From contig CAZCVI010000007.1 in NCBI GenBank assembly GCA_964502145.1, positions 62,001-126,000 on the forward strand: a stretch of DNA of 64,000 nt, read 5' to 3'. The stretch is from CAZCVI01 sp964502145. GTDB lineage: Bacteria > Acidobacteriota > Aminicenantia > UBA2199. Every line of letters begins with the position of its first letter. The stretch's first letter is position 1. A program made the translations under genes and the position numbers. Shown here piece by piece: positions 11,301 through 21,500 of this stretch. Below the pieces are notes generated by a model. That model was not told the DNA's origin. It saw only the letters and a list, made by a program, of their open reading frames with translations, and did not search any database.

Positions 11301-11726
11301 GCGGTTTTTGTTAAAATAGAAGGCCATCCTACCGAATTCACGGAGTTGGGCGGCGCCTTCATTTAAACGCCAATTGGCTTCCGCGGTGTAATTCTCTACG
11401 AATAATTTCCTACGGAACCAGTTGTACATGGGGTCCGTGTAATTTTTCTCCTGGGTGGCCCAATTAAAGAATCCACCCCGGGCTTCGCCCAGGTGTAAGT
11501 ACTCTTTGCGGTTAATGGCAAACTTTTCGCCGATGGATTTGATGTGTTCCTTGTACTCGGTTTCAAATTTATCCTCGGACAGGGTGTCCACCAATAAGAA
11601 TTTAACCTCTTTGGACTCGTCCACGTTCAGTCCATAATTGATATAAAGTTGACGCTTCAACATACTCAGAATCCAATAGCCAGAACCCCCGGCCCCGATT
11701 ACTAAACTTGGTTTTATTACTGCCAT
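8379..11726 (-). CDS. stand-alone tubulin-like protein
   Basis: 1115 aa, no membrane segment. Begins MAVIKPSLVIGAGGSGYWIL, the N-terminal glycine-rich nucleotide-binding loop of the tubulin/FtsZ fold, then FLLVDT. Near residue 172 it has SFAGGTGAGMLLD, the least degenerate tubulin/FtsZ-type T4 signature of the three tubulin-like proteins here. Residues about 430-1100 are long, charged and helical, with a glycine-rich break (KKGFGLFGGG). The start is supported by AGGAGG 6-7 bases upstream. It sits 52 bp ahead of the VWA-tubulin gene and 43 bp behind the secreted VWA gene. As the copy with an intact loop, it is the most likely catalytic GTPase, and the two membrane fusions could be its membrane receptors or co-polymerising partners (inference). 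Length is about three times that of FtsZ. Confidence 0.85.
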   Translation of the reverse strand: MAVIKPSLVIGAGGSGYWILSMLKRQLYINYGLNVDESKEVKFLLVDTLSEDKFETEYKEHIKSIGEKFAINRKEYLHLGEARGGFFNWATQEKNYTDPMYNWFRRKLFVENYTAEANWRLNEGAAQLREFGRMAFYFNKNRIKQAIINLLDEIKEVARDSTIPVWIFGSFAGGTGAGMLLDISMLVKLISDQKRIAVRNIGGIVLPEVYKDTIKTSQAQGFAAFRELSRFLSNTKETHRAKIDNQDCKHTVLYEGQDKFYHNKSIFDNLIYFNEECQSDEARKNYFNKVTDGLTIFFDYSGAQEFFNEVVNHKENRVTAISTYKIFIPINLYVQLFTATFLKEEIDKLFPNAKDSTILLPEDNRKTEIHRDIENFLNNLSPYFLELNHLVEDDKAAVEYTQKHVLGKPQTIFRDLFGYSTPERYFGKEVDSPNYKLKLENLFKNIYEEEEKNMKTVEDLKRTIKDRKVNEKTFSTQTLLTEFKGTIDKKYAHYEIIFKKENEDRVTIKNNILNHFKGKLKDYIKNNLDQASVPDIHYFLKRLTLMMQGTDQDSGGIKGVLKRIIKKEFDSRRSDMETGNSKTSSRFSEPPQVKEKKGFGLFGGGNNEEYESAVQLMKDYLSQKTRFLFFEQADNLISLLMEIHDELSNYVDTRLLKNLIDKNSDISISRSSIKGALTNQIIDIRSVMKGGVGKASSIGLLGTDDEAQKYEKYLLDNIFAEKPYTSLKVVFDPQGEKFQVEYTDSDHQTWFDHQDIEITVDKKITMWAKMIEDVRTTIEQKRLSQYEGIMHYLKWAKEQFRQYKDDKLFVGDLEKKLISAHREFIKLPDNTPKRYRLIYGDKNAGPYNLEKELRDLKLSLEKGVGNAVSDPNDKDSKLEFGDKNSMIFLAYSNEILPESIEVLNSMKAKYIEEIVTENALDWRAKVYHNYKCEWEMWGIERMLPDFKFESVHALTNGAFYWVLEEEEKVKLFVQCAAAGIIREELSTLEKLYWVCGQKKTEGMDATSQRDYRLSDESKTSDMFTALVNFAVTQREVGRIDRIDFERVKRILNDTLKTQRENGITFSEIKDQFVNANEWIKEYNKHVGIDDYDGHKMLFLARIFWYYLKEEHKLEK

Positions 11727-11769
11727 GATATCCTCCTAATTTTTATTTGTGTGCAGTTTTTCTATTGTC

Positions 11770-14091
11770 TTATTTTATGTTTAACTGGAAAATCATATTG
11801 TATAGTTCCAGTGCCCGGATATAATGTTGATCGGGATTGGTATTGTCCCGAGTCTCCAGGGTGACTTCCTCAAAACGATCCTTGTCCATTGGGTTGGATA
11901 AAAAACGCTCGTATTTGAGCTTAATTCTGACACCCATGGGAATCAATTCGCGGGTAATGGTCATCTCTGGCACCCACTGATCGGATAAACCCGGAATGTC
12001 AAAGGGGATTTTTACCTTTTTGATGACCATCTTTTTTTTAGTAATCTCGATTGGTTTTTCCACCGAGGGATCGGGATTAAATTTATCGCCATGACGGTAT
12101 ATCAGAATAGGTATATCTTTGGAATAAGCCTGTGCTCTGCCTTTAAAAAACAGCAGATAAGCGATAACGGCCATAATACCCAGCAGCAAACTTATAAAAA
12201 ACAGGTAGAGCCACAGGGATACACGTACTGGCAGTTCGAATTCATAGAGGTGGGTTAAGGTGCGGGGGTCTTGAAGAAAATAATCGGGTTTGAGCATGCG
12301 ACCGTCCATTTTTAAGGTCAGGACACCCTTCACCCCCCCCAGCAAAAGGTCCGGGAAAAAGCGGGCGGGAATGCCACCGGAAACATCCCCCACCAAACGA
12401 CCCCCATCATATTTTAAAGGTATCACCTGGGAGTCATTGATCTTTCCGGAGGATAACCGAAGGGTTAGTTCCGCATCAATAGATGGTTTTGCTTTTAATA
12501 TCTCTTCAACAGCAATGGGTTGACCTTGGACATAAAAGCCAAACACGAGATTTTCTTTGAAGGAACCGAAACTGGTGGACAAAGACTCGGGGTTTTCTAG
12601 GCGCACGGTGACGGGTTTGGTATTGATGACGGTAATTTCCTGGAGTGCCGAGGCAAAGACCTTTGACTTCTCACCAGAACCAACAACCACAAAGCCGGAG
12701 AACTCTATTTTATATACTCCCAGTTGAGCAAATAAAAAGGGAACAGTGGAGATGAAATGCCCGGGTTTTTTAGGGTCAAATTGGGCGTTTAATACCTGTT
12801 GGGTGTTATCGGGTCTGGTGATATTTATCTGTCCCTCCACTGGAAAGGTGGGATAGGGTACAAAAGGTACCCCTGCAGATTGGTCTGGCATTTTAAAAAC
12901 CACGGGTTCAGTGGTATTCAAGGGGACAGGCGAGACCGGGGACATATATTGGGCGGTTTGGGGTTCTGGTTGAGGTAATATTGCAACCTCCACACCTTTT
13001 TTTCGCTCAAACCTCCAGGTTCCATGAAGCGGGGCATCCACTTTAAGTAAAGCATAGTTGGGAAAAAGTTGGAAGTAGATATCCGGTAAAACTTGACCAT
13101 TGGGGTCCATAACTTTCAAGGCATTGGTTGGCTTCATATAACTTCTGGGGAATTCTATTTGGAATGTAACGGATTTGAGATAAGGTGGGCAATCATACGT
13201 ATTCAAAATAGGCACTTGATCATCAGGTTTCGGTTCAATGGTATAATCACCCAGGACTTTGGTTATTTGTGTATGGATTTGCTCCTGATTGGCAATAAAT
13301 TGCGCGTCACCTTTTCGTCCTTTGTTGTCGCTGGTGGATGCCGCCACATTTTGCCAGAAGGCACCATACCCATCCCCATACCAATAATCGTCTGAGGCAT
13401 TGAGCCCAAAAACAAACAGAATTACTTCCTTGTCAGGGAAATCGTTAACCAACTGCCTGATACTGTTTTGCAATTGAGTATCGGATAACACCTCGCCTGT
13501 GGTTTGCTTTTTTACATAGGGCTTGCCATCGGTTAACATGAACAAAACTTTGAGCCTTTTTTCTACACCGGAAAACCCCATGGGTATGGCCACGGGGGTT
13601 TTATTTAATGTCACAATTTCGTCCTGGGCCAATTGCAGTGCCTGATCATGGTCACTGTCGCCCTTGTTTCTCGGCTTTGAAAAATGGGCAAGTTCTCCTG
13701 CCACCCGTTTCTGGTATACGCTTTCATCTTCTTTTGGTAAGCGATTGGGAATCGAATAGGCGGACAGTGTCACTTTGGCTTGCCATCGAGGCTCAGAACC
13801 AAACCGGGAGCCGAATTCAATCACTGAAATACGATAACACTTGCCTTTGGTCGCGGAATTTAAAACATTCGGGAGAATCTTTCCAAGCACCTCATTCCGT
13901 CTGTTGTCCCGATCATTTTGCCCTTTATGCACACCGGAACCACACATGCTGCCGGATTGATCAATGAGTAAGATCAAGTCCACACCATCGGCCTGTTTTT
14001 GCGGCGGCGGGCTGGTCTGAGCACGCAGGATTACACTAACTGCTACCAATACTAAAGCCATTAATACAAAATTCATTATTTTTCTAATCAT
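11770..14091 (-). CDS. secreted VWA-domain protein with C-terminal membrane anchor
   Basis: 773 aa from the ATG at 14091, which has GAGGTG just upstream overlapping the stop of the preceding gene; a TTG four codons earlier is possible but less likely. Cleavable-looking signal peptide (MIRKIMNFVLMALVLVAV, ending near RAQ). VWA domain follows directly: LLIDQSGSM near residues 40-48 is an intact DxSxS, and MLTDGKPY supplies the later Asp. Next come beta-rich segments (about 290-610) that look like immunoglobulin-type domains. A membrane helix near 625-650 (LWLYLFFISLLLGIMAVIAYLLFF) leaves about 120 residues in the cytoplasm. It has the topology of a periplasmic VWA receptor. It lacks the tubulin module of its neighbours but shares the VWA plus membrane pattern, so it probably belongs to the same complex. 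Confidence 0.85.
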   Translation of the reverse strand: MIRKIMNFVLMALVLVAVSVILRAQTSPPPQKQADGVDLILLIDQSGSMCGSGVHKGQNDRDNRRNEVLGKILPNVLNSATKGKCYRISVIEFGSRFGSEPRWQAKVTLSAYSIPNRLPKEDESVYQKRVAGELAHFSKPRNKGDSDHDQALQLAQDEIVTLNKTPVAIPMGFSGVEKRLKVLFMLTDGKPYVKKQTTGEVLSDTQLQNSIRQLVNDFPDKEVILFVFGLNASDDYWYGDGYGAFWQNVAASTSDNKGRKGDAQFIANQEQIHTQITKVLGDYTIEPKPDDQVPILNTYDCPPYLKSVTFQIEFPRSYMKPTNALKVMDPNGQVLPDIYFQLFPNYALLKVDAPLHGTWRFERKKGVEVAILPQPEPQTAQYMSPVSPVPLNTTEPVVFKMPDQSAGVPFVPYPTFPVEGQINITRPDNTQQVLNAQFDPKKPGHFISTVPFLFAQLGVYKIEFSGFVVVGSGEKSKVFASALQEITVINTKPVTVRLENPESLSTSFGSFKENLVFGFYVQGQPIAVEEILKAKPSIDAELTLRLSSGKINDSQVIPLKYDGGRLVGDVSGGIPARFFPDLLLGGVKGVLTLKMDGRMLKPDYFLQDPRTLTHLYEFELPVRVSLWLYLFFISLLLGIMAVIAYLLFFKGRAQAYSKDIPILIYRHGDKFNPDPSVEKPIEITKKKMVIKKVKIPFDIPGLSDQWVPEMTITRELIPMGVRIKLKYERFLSNPMDKDRFEEVTLETRDNTNPDQHYIRALELYNMIFQLNIK

Positions 14092-14099
14092 TGGACACC

Positions 14100-17000
14100 T
14101 CAAAAAGTCGTAGGACTCTCTTTTTCTTTTTTTTCTTCCATAAGTTTGATATAGGGGTCTATTCTGTCGAAATCCATCTGTTGGTTGTTGCTGCCACTTT
14201 CGTGGGCATCTCGATATGCAATATGATTGTCACGGGTTTTCTGCAGCATTGCAAAAAACTCCTCAAAATCCCTCGGTTCTGGTTTATGTTTACCTTGCCA
14301 CATGCGCCATAATTCGGAGTGTTGCCAATTCTTAAAAACCAGTGCGAAATGTTCGTGGTTATATACCTCTTTTAGGGATTCATATTGAGGCCGCAGTTTG
14401 CCCCACTCCATCTTAAAATCCTCCCATAGTTGCACAAACTTAAAAAGGAGGGCTTTAAATCGTTCTGAATAATCCGCTGAATTCTTGCGATCATAGTTTT
14501 CCAATAAGACCAGATCATCCAGGGTGAATCTGCCGTTCTTCCATTCAAAAGTGACAAGGATTTTATTACCCAGGTCATAGAGATGCCTGAGATGTTTGGT
14601 TAGACTCATCCACTTTAAGGTGCCCCGAATCTTGGAGAACTCCTCGCCGAATCTGTTGCATTTGCTCTCCAAAACATTCAAAGCATTTTTTAAACGAAGG
14701 TCTATCCAGATATTCCTGTCTTCAAATTGTTGAAAGGTGCGTGTGATTTCCTGAAAATAGCGGAATAACTCCGATAGTTTTTTATGGTTTTTCTGGTGGA
14801 TGTCGAACTCACCATCATGGGGGATGAAGGAAGCAAAGGTATCCACCTCACCTTGAGTGAGGGAACATGCTGCGATAAATTTATCCTGCAAAACCTGGTA
14901 TTTTCCAGCCAAGTCATCATGGACTATTTTCATGGGATTGGAATTAAAATGGGTAAATAATTCCTTGTCACAGGCATGGTAAAGCTGCACATATTTGTCC
15001 CACAACCGGTGAGTGATAGTATATTGATGAAAGAGAGGAAAAAATTTTCTGGCCTGGGATTTGGTGGATATGGTAGTGACCAAATCTTTGGCACCATGGT
15101 GGCCGGTGATAAACGAAATATAAGGGAAAAGCGGGCTTTCTTTTAGATAGACTTCAAAAATCTTATAGTGCCGGTACAAGTTCTGGGGGGTAATGCCGGG
15201 TAAATGTGTTTGGAATAACGTCTCGTATTGGGTCAGAATGCCATCCTCTTTATTGCCTCTTTTTTCACCGAGTTTGACGCCGAATTGTTCAAAGAATTCA
15301 ATCCAATGATTCTCCACCCATTGCTGATTGGCGAGGTGTTCATAATAATAGATACAGGCCAACATAAATTCTTTTAAAGGCCCCTGGACCTCCATTTTCA
15401 TTTTGATGAATTGAATGACCTCGGCAAATTTTTGTTGGTGAATCGACTGCTGCACCTGGATCATAGCCATAATATCTTGGATCTGTTCTTCAAAAGGCAT
15501 TATCAGTTCATCATAGCCACTGTAATCCTCGCTGGTTCTTGGAATTTTCTTGTCTAACGCTTGAATCCACCCCATAAAATCCGTCAGTTTTTTTACCGGT
15601 ACCAGTGGGATAAAGGAGTGCAATTCTCTTGTGATGGGGTCCAGTTCCTGTTTGGTCAGTTCATCAATGCGCTGCTTTATATCAGTGATTCCAGTCACAA
15701 TTTCTTTCTGGCCTGTGAGGGTTAGAATAAAATCCCCGATAGGAGTATCAATGAGAACTCTTTTAAATCCTTCCAACAACTCCACCGGATCCAAGATGGC
15801 CTTATTGTTTAGCTCTGCCAGCGATTCCACCACTTGGTTCCCAGATTCTACCAAGAGATCCACCCGTTGGTAAAAATCATGGTTTACATATTTATCTTCC
15901 AGATGGGTATTGTCCCCCTGAAAAGAAAAAATCTTGTTAATGAAAATCCCCAGAAGATCCTGTAACGGTTTCAAAAACTTGATCTGCGGATGGTTATCCA
16001 CCAGCCAAGTAATACCAGCTTCCATATCGCTGAACTCCTTGCGGAATTGACTGATATTTATGTTTAAATCGATATGAAGAACCTTTTGGGATTCTTTGAT
16101 CAGTCTGCCCATCAGATCATCAATTTCATCAATGGACTGCACTGTTTGTTCACAGATTCCCTGATTCTGCTTTAATTCAGCTTTTAATTTGATAAATATC
16201 GCCCATTTGGCAATAAAAGGCTCTATCTTACTGATCTCCTCTGCCAATTTTCCCAGTTCATCTTTCAAATACTGAAGATCAAAGGGATCCTCTTTGGCGA
16301 TAACGCGGTTAAGGGTATGGGAATATTGCTCAAAAGTGTTTAACTGCTGCCTCGCCAACTCAATTGCCGTAATATAGGCTGGCAGATGGATATGGGTATC
16401 TTTCTCTACCAATTCATCCAACTTCGTCTTGAGGTCGTCCATATCTTCCTCTTGTTCGAGTATCTGGTCCAATGTCTGGGCGCAATGTTCCTCCAAACTT
16501 TGCAGCAATTGATCTTTAAACTGTTGCCACTGGACGGGTGGCTGGGAGAGAATCGGCACCAATTGATTTTCACTTTCCATCAAACGCTGGTACAACTCCT
16601 GGGGGTCGGTGATCTTCTCCAAAATGCCCTGAATCTTTTGATAGATATCCCGGGTGAGTGTGGTCAAACTGTTTTTGGTTTCCGGTGTGCCCCACTGGGC
16701 CTGGGAGGAGAATAAGAATTGCAACTCCAATTTCCAGGAAACCAGTGCCGTGAGCAGAGTGTCCAAATCCTTTTCCTCAACATGGGCATGGAAATCGGCA
16801 TAAGAATTCCTGATCTCCAACCATTTGATGCCCTCCTGCGCTTCGGTTTCGTTTTGTTGGAGGAAACAAATAAATTCCCCGGAAAACCCTTCCTTTTTAG
16901 TGCTTTGCAAATAATTTGCCAGGTTTTCCCAGTGTCTCTCCTTGTTTAGGGCCAGCACTTTTTCCCTAATCTCCGCTTCGGTGTATTGTTTTTTCTTATC

Positions 17001-17522
17001 CTGGATTTCATTGATCAATACCAGCATGGAGCTTTCCAGCCTGGCACTTTCCTGTTTGAAGGAGTTTAGGATCAGTTCAATCAGTGTTTCCACCTGGAAA
17101 ACAATTTGTCGTTCTTCGGTTTCATCCAGAGATTTTAAAAGGATGCGGTTTTTTTTCTCTTTCCAACGTTCTCTGAGAAAGAGTCCCAATTGATAGGGGT
17201 TGATATCCATTCCCTCTTGTTGTAAAAAGGACTGCCATGTTTTGCTTTCCAAGTCCTTGAGATACTCGGAGAAAATAATCTTCCGCCCTGTTTTTATCGG
17301 TTCGCAACCGGGGCGAAAGGTATTTCCTATGGCCTGGATTTCGGTGGTATCTTGCCCACTACCCTTGGCAATAATTTTTTCAGCGCATCGGGGGATTAAA
17401 TCGCGGTGTGTACGGGTGGTGAGATTGGATTTAAATTTTTTTTGCACCACGGCGCTGCATTGGACCAGGGGGGTGGTTAGACAGTCGTAATGCTCCAGAT
17501 TAAATAAACAGGGGTGGCTCAT
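14100..17522 (-). CDS. large soluble helical/coiled-coil protein of unknown function
   Basis: 1140 aa, no signal peptide or membrane segment. I do not recognise a family. It is almost entirely alpha-helical and charged, with many Glu/Lys/Gln-rich stretches (for example EDMDDLKTKLDELVEKD and RQQLNTFEQYSHTLNRV), suggesting a rod or scaffold. A cysteine cluster lies in the first 50 residues (PCLFNLEHYDC, VQCSAV, PRCAEK). The start at 17522 follows AAGGTGAAATAAC; the upstream CAP-domain gene ends 1 bp away and the downstream VWA gene begins inside the ribosome-site overlap, so translation is probably coupled on both sides. Its position in the VWA/tubulin operon suggests a cytoplasmic linker or adaptor of that machine (inference only). 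Confidence 0.75.
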   Translation of the reverse strand: MSHPCLFNLEHYDCLTTPLVQCSAVVQKKFKSNLTTRTHRDLIPRCAEKIIAKGSGQDTTEIQAIGNTFRPGCEPIKTGRKIIFSEYLKDLESKTWQSFLQQEGMDINPYQLGLFLRERWKEKKNRILLKSLDETEERQIVFQVETLIELILNSFKQESARLESSMLVLINEIQDKKKQYTEAEIREKVLALNKERHWENLANYLQSTKKEGFSGEFICFLQQNETEAQEGIKWLEIRNSYADFHAHVEEKDLDTLLTALVSWKLELQFLFSSQAQWGTPETKNSLTTLTRDIYQKIQGILEKITDPQELYQRLMESENQLVPILSQPPVQWQQFKDQLLQSLEEHCAQTLDQILEQEEDMDDLKTKLDELVEKDTHIHLPAYITAIELARQQLNTFEQYSHTLNRVIAKEDPFDLQYLKDELGKLAEEISKIEPFIAKWAIFIKLKAELKQNQGICEQTVQSIDEIDDLMGRLIKESQKVLHIDLNINISQFRKEFSDMEAGITWLVDNHPQIKFLKPLQDLLGIFINKIFSFQGDNTHLEDKYVNHDFYQRVDLLVESGNQVVESLAELNNKAILDPVELLEGFKRVLIDTPIGDFILTLTGQKEIVTGITDIKQRIDELTKQELDPITRELHSFIPLVPVKKLTDFMGWIQALDKKIPRTSEDYSGYDELIMPFEEQIQDIMAMIQVQQSIHQQKFAEVIQFIKMKMEVQGPLKEFMLACIYYYEHLANQQWVENHWIEFFEQFGVKLGEKRGNKEDGILTQYETLFQTHLPGITPQNLYRHYKIFEVYLKESPLFPYISFITGHHGAKDLVTTISTKSQARKFFPLFHQYTITHRLWDKYVQLYHACDKELFTHFNSNPMKIVHDDLAGKYQVLQDKFIAACSLTQGEVDTFASFIPHDGEFDIHQKNHKKLSELFRYFQEITRTFQQFEDRNIWIDLRLKNALNVLESKCNRFGEEFSKIRGTLKWMSLTKHLRHLYDLGNKILVTFEWKNGRFTLDDLVLLENYDRKNSADYSERFKALLFKFVQLWEDFKMEWGKLRPQYESLKEVYNHEHFALVFKNWQHSELWRMWQGKHKPEPRDFEEFFAMLQKTRDNHIAYRDAHESGSNNQQMDFDRIDPYIKLMEEKKEKESPTTF

Positions 17523-17523
17523 G

Positions 17524-18510
17524 TTATTTCACCTTTTTAACAGAAATCATGGGACCGGGGAATATGCCCTGAGTATTGGTATTCTTTTGAAAAGGGAAAT
17601 AAAAAACCAATTGATACAAACCTTCCTGGCCAGGTGCTGATAGGCTGACGATGGCGGTGGCATTAATGGGGACCTGAAATTTCAAGCCACGATTGGTTAT
17701 GTTTTCCAGAAAGACAGCAGTAGGGGGTAAAAACTCGGCATCCACCTCTTTGACCTGAAATGAGAGTGTTTGCGTACCCTGGATTTCCCCCGGTAGGTCT
17801 TTATCCAGTTTTCCGATCTTCTGGCCGAAGACCTGGGTGGCATAAATCCAGGTGGTATTGCCTTTTTTTACCTCTACGCAACCCACGCCGAGGGAATTAA
17901 AGGTGTCTCTAAGAATATTTTCCCGGTGGCCGGTGCTGTTCATCCATCCCCGCATGATCTGTTCGGCCTGTTGGGCGATATCGGTGGAAGACTGGGTCAT
18001 CATAAAGATATTTTCTCCCACCAAACCAACAAAGGAGCGGTGTATTTTGGCGGCACGAAACGAGGGCCCGACATTCTCCAGGTTCTGATGGTCGAAGAAA
18101 TTCTTGGTGGCCATATCATTGCTGTGGTAACGGGCAGTGAGGGATAATCCGTCTTCCCAATTCAGTGCGGGCAGGCCGCGTTGTTTTCGTTCTTCATTTG
18201 TTTTTTGCCAGATCAATCGTTCCAGGTCGGATACGTCGGTGGAGGGTTTGGTGACCTCCAATGGCATTCCCCAGTTCGATTGCAAGTGGTTGGTATTGGC
18301 GCCGGTGGTAGAGGGAATGGGGTTAGAGCCAGTTGGAACGGATTGATAGGCCTGACCAGAATTATCTTCCAAGGGGGGATAACCAAAATTGGATTGGATC
18401 AACCCATAAAGAATAAACATGAGGCCAAACAGCAGAACACATAGCAAGAGGAATCGGTAAATAGGACCGATATCCTTTTTTTCTTCATTTTTTCCCAATA
18501 TATTATCCAT
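17524..18510 (-). CDS. membrane-anchored CAP/SCP-domain protein (YkwD-like)
   Basis: 328 aa. A basic N-terminal tail is followed by one membrane helix (about residues 20-41), then a Pro/Ser/Thr-rich linker. The CAP domain runs about 90-235: LIWQKTNEERKQRGLPALNW, HSNDMATKNFFDHQ, VGENIF, and the signature GWMNSTGHRENIL with the conserved His. The last 90 residues are beta-rich. Topology should be N-in with the CAP domain outside the cytoplasmic membrane. Bacterial CAP proteins bind lipids or glycans or act in the envelope, and enzymatic roles are rarely proven. Start: ATG at 18510 with AAGGAG upstream. The neighbours are the coiled-coil membrane protein (28 bp upstream) and the helical protein (1 bp downstream). 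It supplies an envelope-contact module to the operon. Confidence 0.88.
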   Translation of the reverse strand: MDNILGKNEEKKDIGPIYRFLLLCVLLFGLMFILYGLIQSNFGYPPLEDNSGQAYQSVPTGSNPIPSTTGANTNHLQSNWGMPLEVTKPSTDVSDLERLIWQKTNEERKQRGLPALNWEDGLSLTARYHSNDMATKNFFDHQNLENVGPSFRAAKIHRSFVGLVGENIFMMTQSSTDIAQQAEQIMRGWMNSTGHRENILRDTFNSLGVGCVEVKKGNTTWIYATQVFGQKIGKLDKDLPGEIQGTQTLSFQVKEVDAEFLPPTAVFLENITNRGLKFQVPINATAIVSLSAPGQEGLYQLVFYFPFQKNTNTQGIFPGPMISVKKVK

Positions 18511-18538
18511 GGTATACTCCTTTTATTGGATTTTATGT

Positions 18539-21500
18539 TTATCGATAGTGCTTCATACTGGCAGAGGAGTAAAAAACCATCTGGGGTTTGCGGATGGATT
18601 TGCCGTTATCTTTTAGGCCCAGTGCATCGACAAAGAGGATGAGATTGTTTTCGGAATCTTCGCGGTGTACGGCTTCAGCACCCAGGAGGCGTTTACTTGT
18701 TTTAATTTCCGGTAAAATTTCCCTGTAGAAAACAAAGTGTTCGGAGACTTCTTTGACGTCGCCGGATTCTATCAGCCGTTTGGAGATAAGTTGCAAGGGT
18801 TTGTGGGGTTCCACCTGGTAGCCCAGGTAATTCTCCATCAGGGTGACAATTTTCTGTTGGGCGCCGCCCAGCACATCCGTAACAGGTTTGAGTTCCTCTT
18901 CAAGGTAGGCATTAAAAAAGCCGTTGGCTTTAATCAGGTGCTCCCAGATTTGGGTCCAGTGCATTTCATTGATGACGGTTTTGATATTTTCCTCGGTAAT
19001 GGAGCTCAATTCAAAAGATGCGTTGCCATTGGCCAGATAGGTATCGTAGATGGTTTTGCCATCCCAGCGGTAAAAGGCGCGAATATTAAAATCCAGGCCA
19101 TCTTTAATGGGTTTGATCAAGCGCCAGAACCATTTGTCCTTGAGTTTTTTCTCCAAGAGGGTGAGGTCTTTGTAGAGATTGATGCCGCAGTAGCGGTATT
19201 CTTTGCTCAAGGCAGGTTCGCCCTTCAATTTTTTCAGTACTTTGCCGGTATTTTGGCTGGTTAGGTTCAGTAACAGTTCATCATTCATAACTTCCCGGCA
19301 CAGTTCCAGGTCGGGATTATTGCTGGTAGCGGTAGCAACCAGGGATTTGTTAAAATCTGCCAGATCTTCGGCAGTTTTTTCGACTTTGACCACTTCTTCT
19401 TGTAAGTGTTGGATATCTTTGACCACCTTCTGCATTTCTGCCATCTGGGTATTCAAATCTTGGGCAAATTCCTCAAACCCTTTAGCAGTCTTAGCTCCTT
19501 TAGCATTATGGCCATCCAATGCAATTGCGACTGTACTTGCTTTTTCCAGATGGGTTCTTAATTCAATTAAATCTTTGGACAAACTTTGTAGTATATCTTC
19601 TCCCTTTTCGTTTTGAAGTACTAAATCCCTCTTTATATCATTAAATGAAGAAACACTATCAAAAAGGGAAACCGCTTTTGTTTGAAGGTCATCAGAAAGA
19701 ATTCTTCCGGCTTCATTCCTTCCACTTATATCAATAATAAGGTTAGTGACTTTGTTGATATGGAATTTCAGGGCGTCCACCTGTTTCTTTAGGTCTTCAA
19801 CAACATTTGTTTCGAAAATACCAGCGTCCTTTAATAGTCCAACAACACCATTTAACTTCTCAAATCCTTCTGCTAAGTTTGTGGCGTTCCCTATTAGAAT
19901 ATCGTTTACAGAATTACAGTTGTCAGATTGAATTTTTAGACCGGATGTGACATCTGTCACTCTAACAGTGCAAGCTTCCAGAGTCTCCACCTTTTCGTTA
20001 ATGCTCTGAGCAAGAGACACGCCTGTAAGTCGTTGTTCTTCCAATTTTAGTATTACATTGGAAACATTTGTGACTTCGCTCTTCAGTAAATCCTTATTGC
20101 TTTTCAACTCTCCAGATACCTTCTGGATGCTTTCTACTTTTTTCTGCAATTCAGCTACTGCATTCAAGGCATTCGCTACTTGTTGACTCAATTCACCGGT
20201 ATAGGCGTTAATGTTTTTGGAATTCTCCAGAACAATTAGGTTTTGAGCTTTTAGTTCAGATGCCACTCTATTAATATTATTTCTTTCTGTACCCAAAGAC
20301 TGAAGGTGAGTGCCAAAGGTCTTCAGGAATTCATCCCCTTTTGTGTTTTGCCCTTCTAATTTTTTACCCAGGTTATCCACTACTTTTTGAGCTTTGATTA
20401 TGTTACTCGATAGCACACCTTCATTATTCTTGAGGGTTTCAGCCAACGCTTTTAATTCATTGTTTATTTTTGAATATTCCCGATAATCATCTTGAAGTGT
20501 TACAATCTTTTCATTTATGAAATTTAATCTGGAATGAACACGATCTGGATAATCAGGGGAATTGCTTTTAATTAGGCTATTTTCAATTAATTCAATATAG
20601 ACAGTTGAAAATGTATCGAATCTATCCCTCAATTTTTTTGCTTTTTCTTCAAACTCATCACCATTTTTAGCAATAGCGAGGATATCATTTTGGAAGGATG
20701 TTACAATAGCTTTTTTGCTCCGTTTCCAATCTTCCTTCGATTTAGTACTTTTTCCATCATCAATCGTGATCTCATTGTATTGTTGATCTGTATCTTGGTC
20801 TATCTCATCGGTCCAGCCATTAATCAATATTACAGTATCTGCAATACTGGCAGGATTGCTGGTTCTTTGTTTAATGAATTCAATCTTTCTGTCAAGTTCT
20901 TTATTTTGTGAGCTGATCTCATTTTTGAACGATTGGGTTTGAGTCTCGCTAATAGAGACAAATTCTGTGACTTGAGTTTTGATCTTTTCTTCAAGCTCCT
21001 GGGTTTTAGTTACGAAATTATCTTTGATATCCACAGTTTGATCGTTGATCTGCTTTTTGAATTCATCGATTTGAAAGTCAATTTTATTTTTTATTTCAGC
21101 TTCAATAGCGGCACTTTTTTTGGTGGACCGGTTGAATCTTCTGATTACCTCATAGCGGGATTCATAATCATTGACAATAAACTGGAAATCATCGTCAATA
21201 AATCCCAAAATATAGTTTGGCTCTCCATGTTGGATTTTTTTTCTTGAGATCAAAATCTCTTGCACCAGTTTTTTGATTTCCTCGACAGTAGTACTATCCA
21301 CATTAGATTCTAGCTCAATATATTTAGTTAATGCGCCAGCTATGATTTCCAATTCTTTTTCATCTGGAGTTTTCTCATCAACTCCTGAATTTTTTGCCTG
21401 CTTTTTTATTTTTGCCAATATCTTCATTACCAAGGATTTCTTTGTTTTTTTGCAGGCATTGTATTTGAGATACTCTTCAATTGCGGTTATTGTCTGTCTG

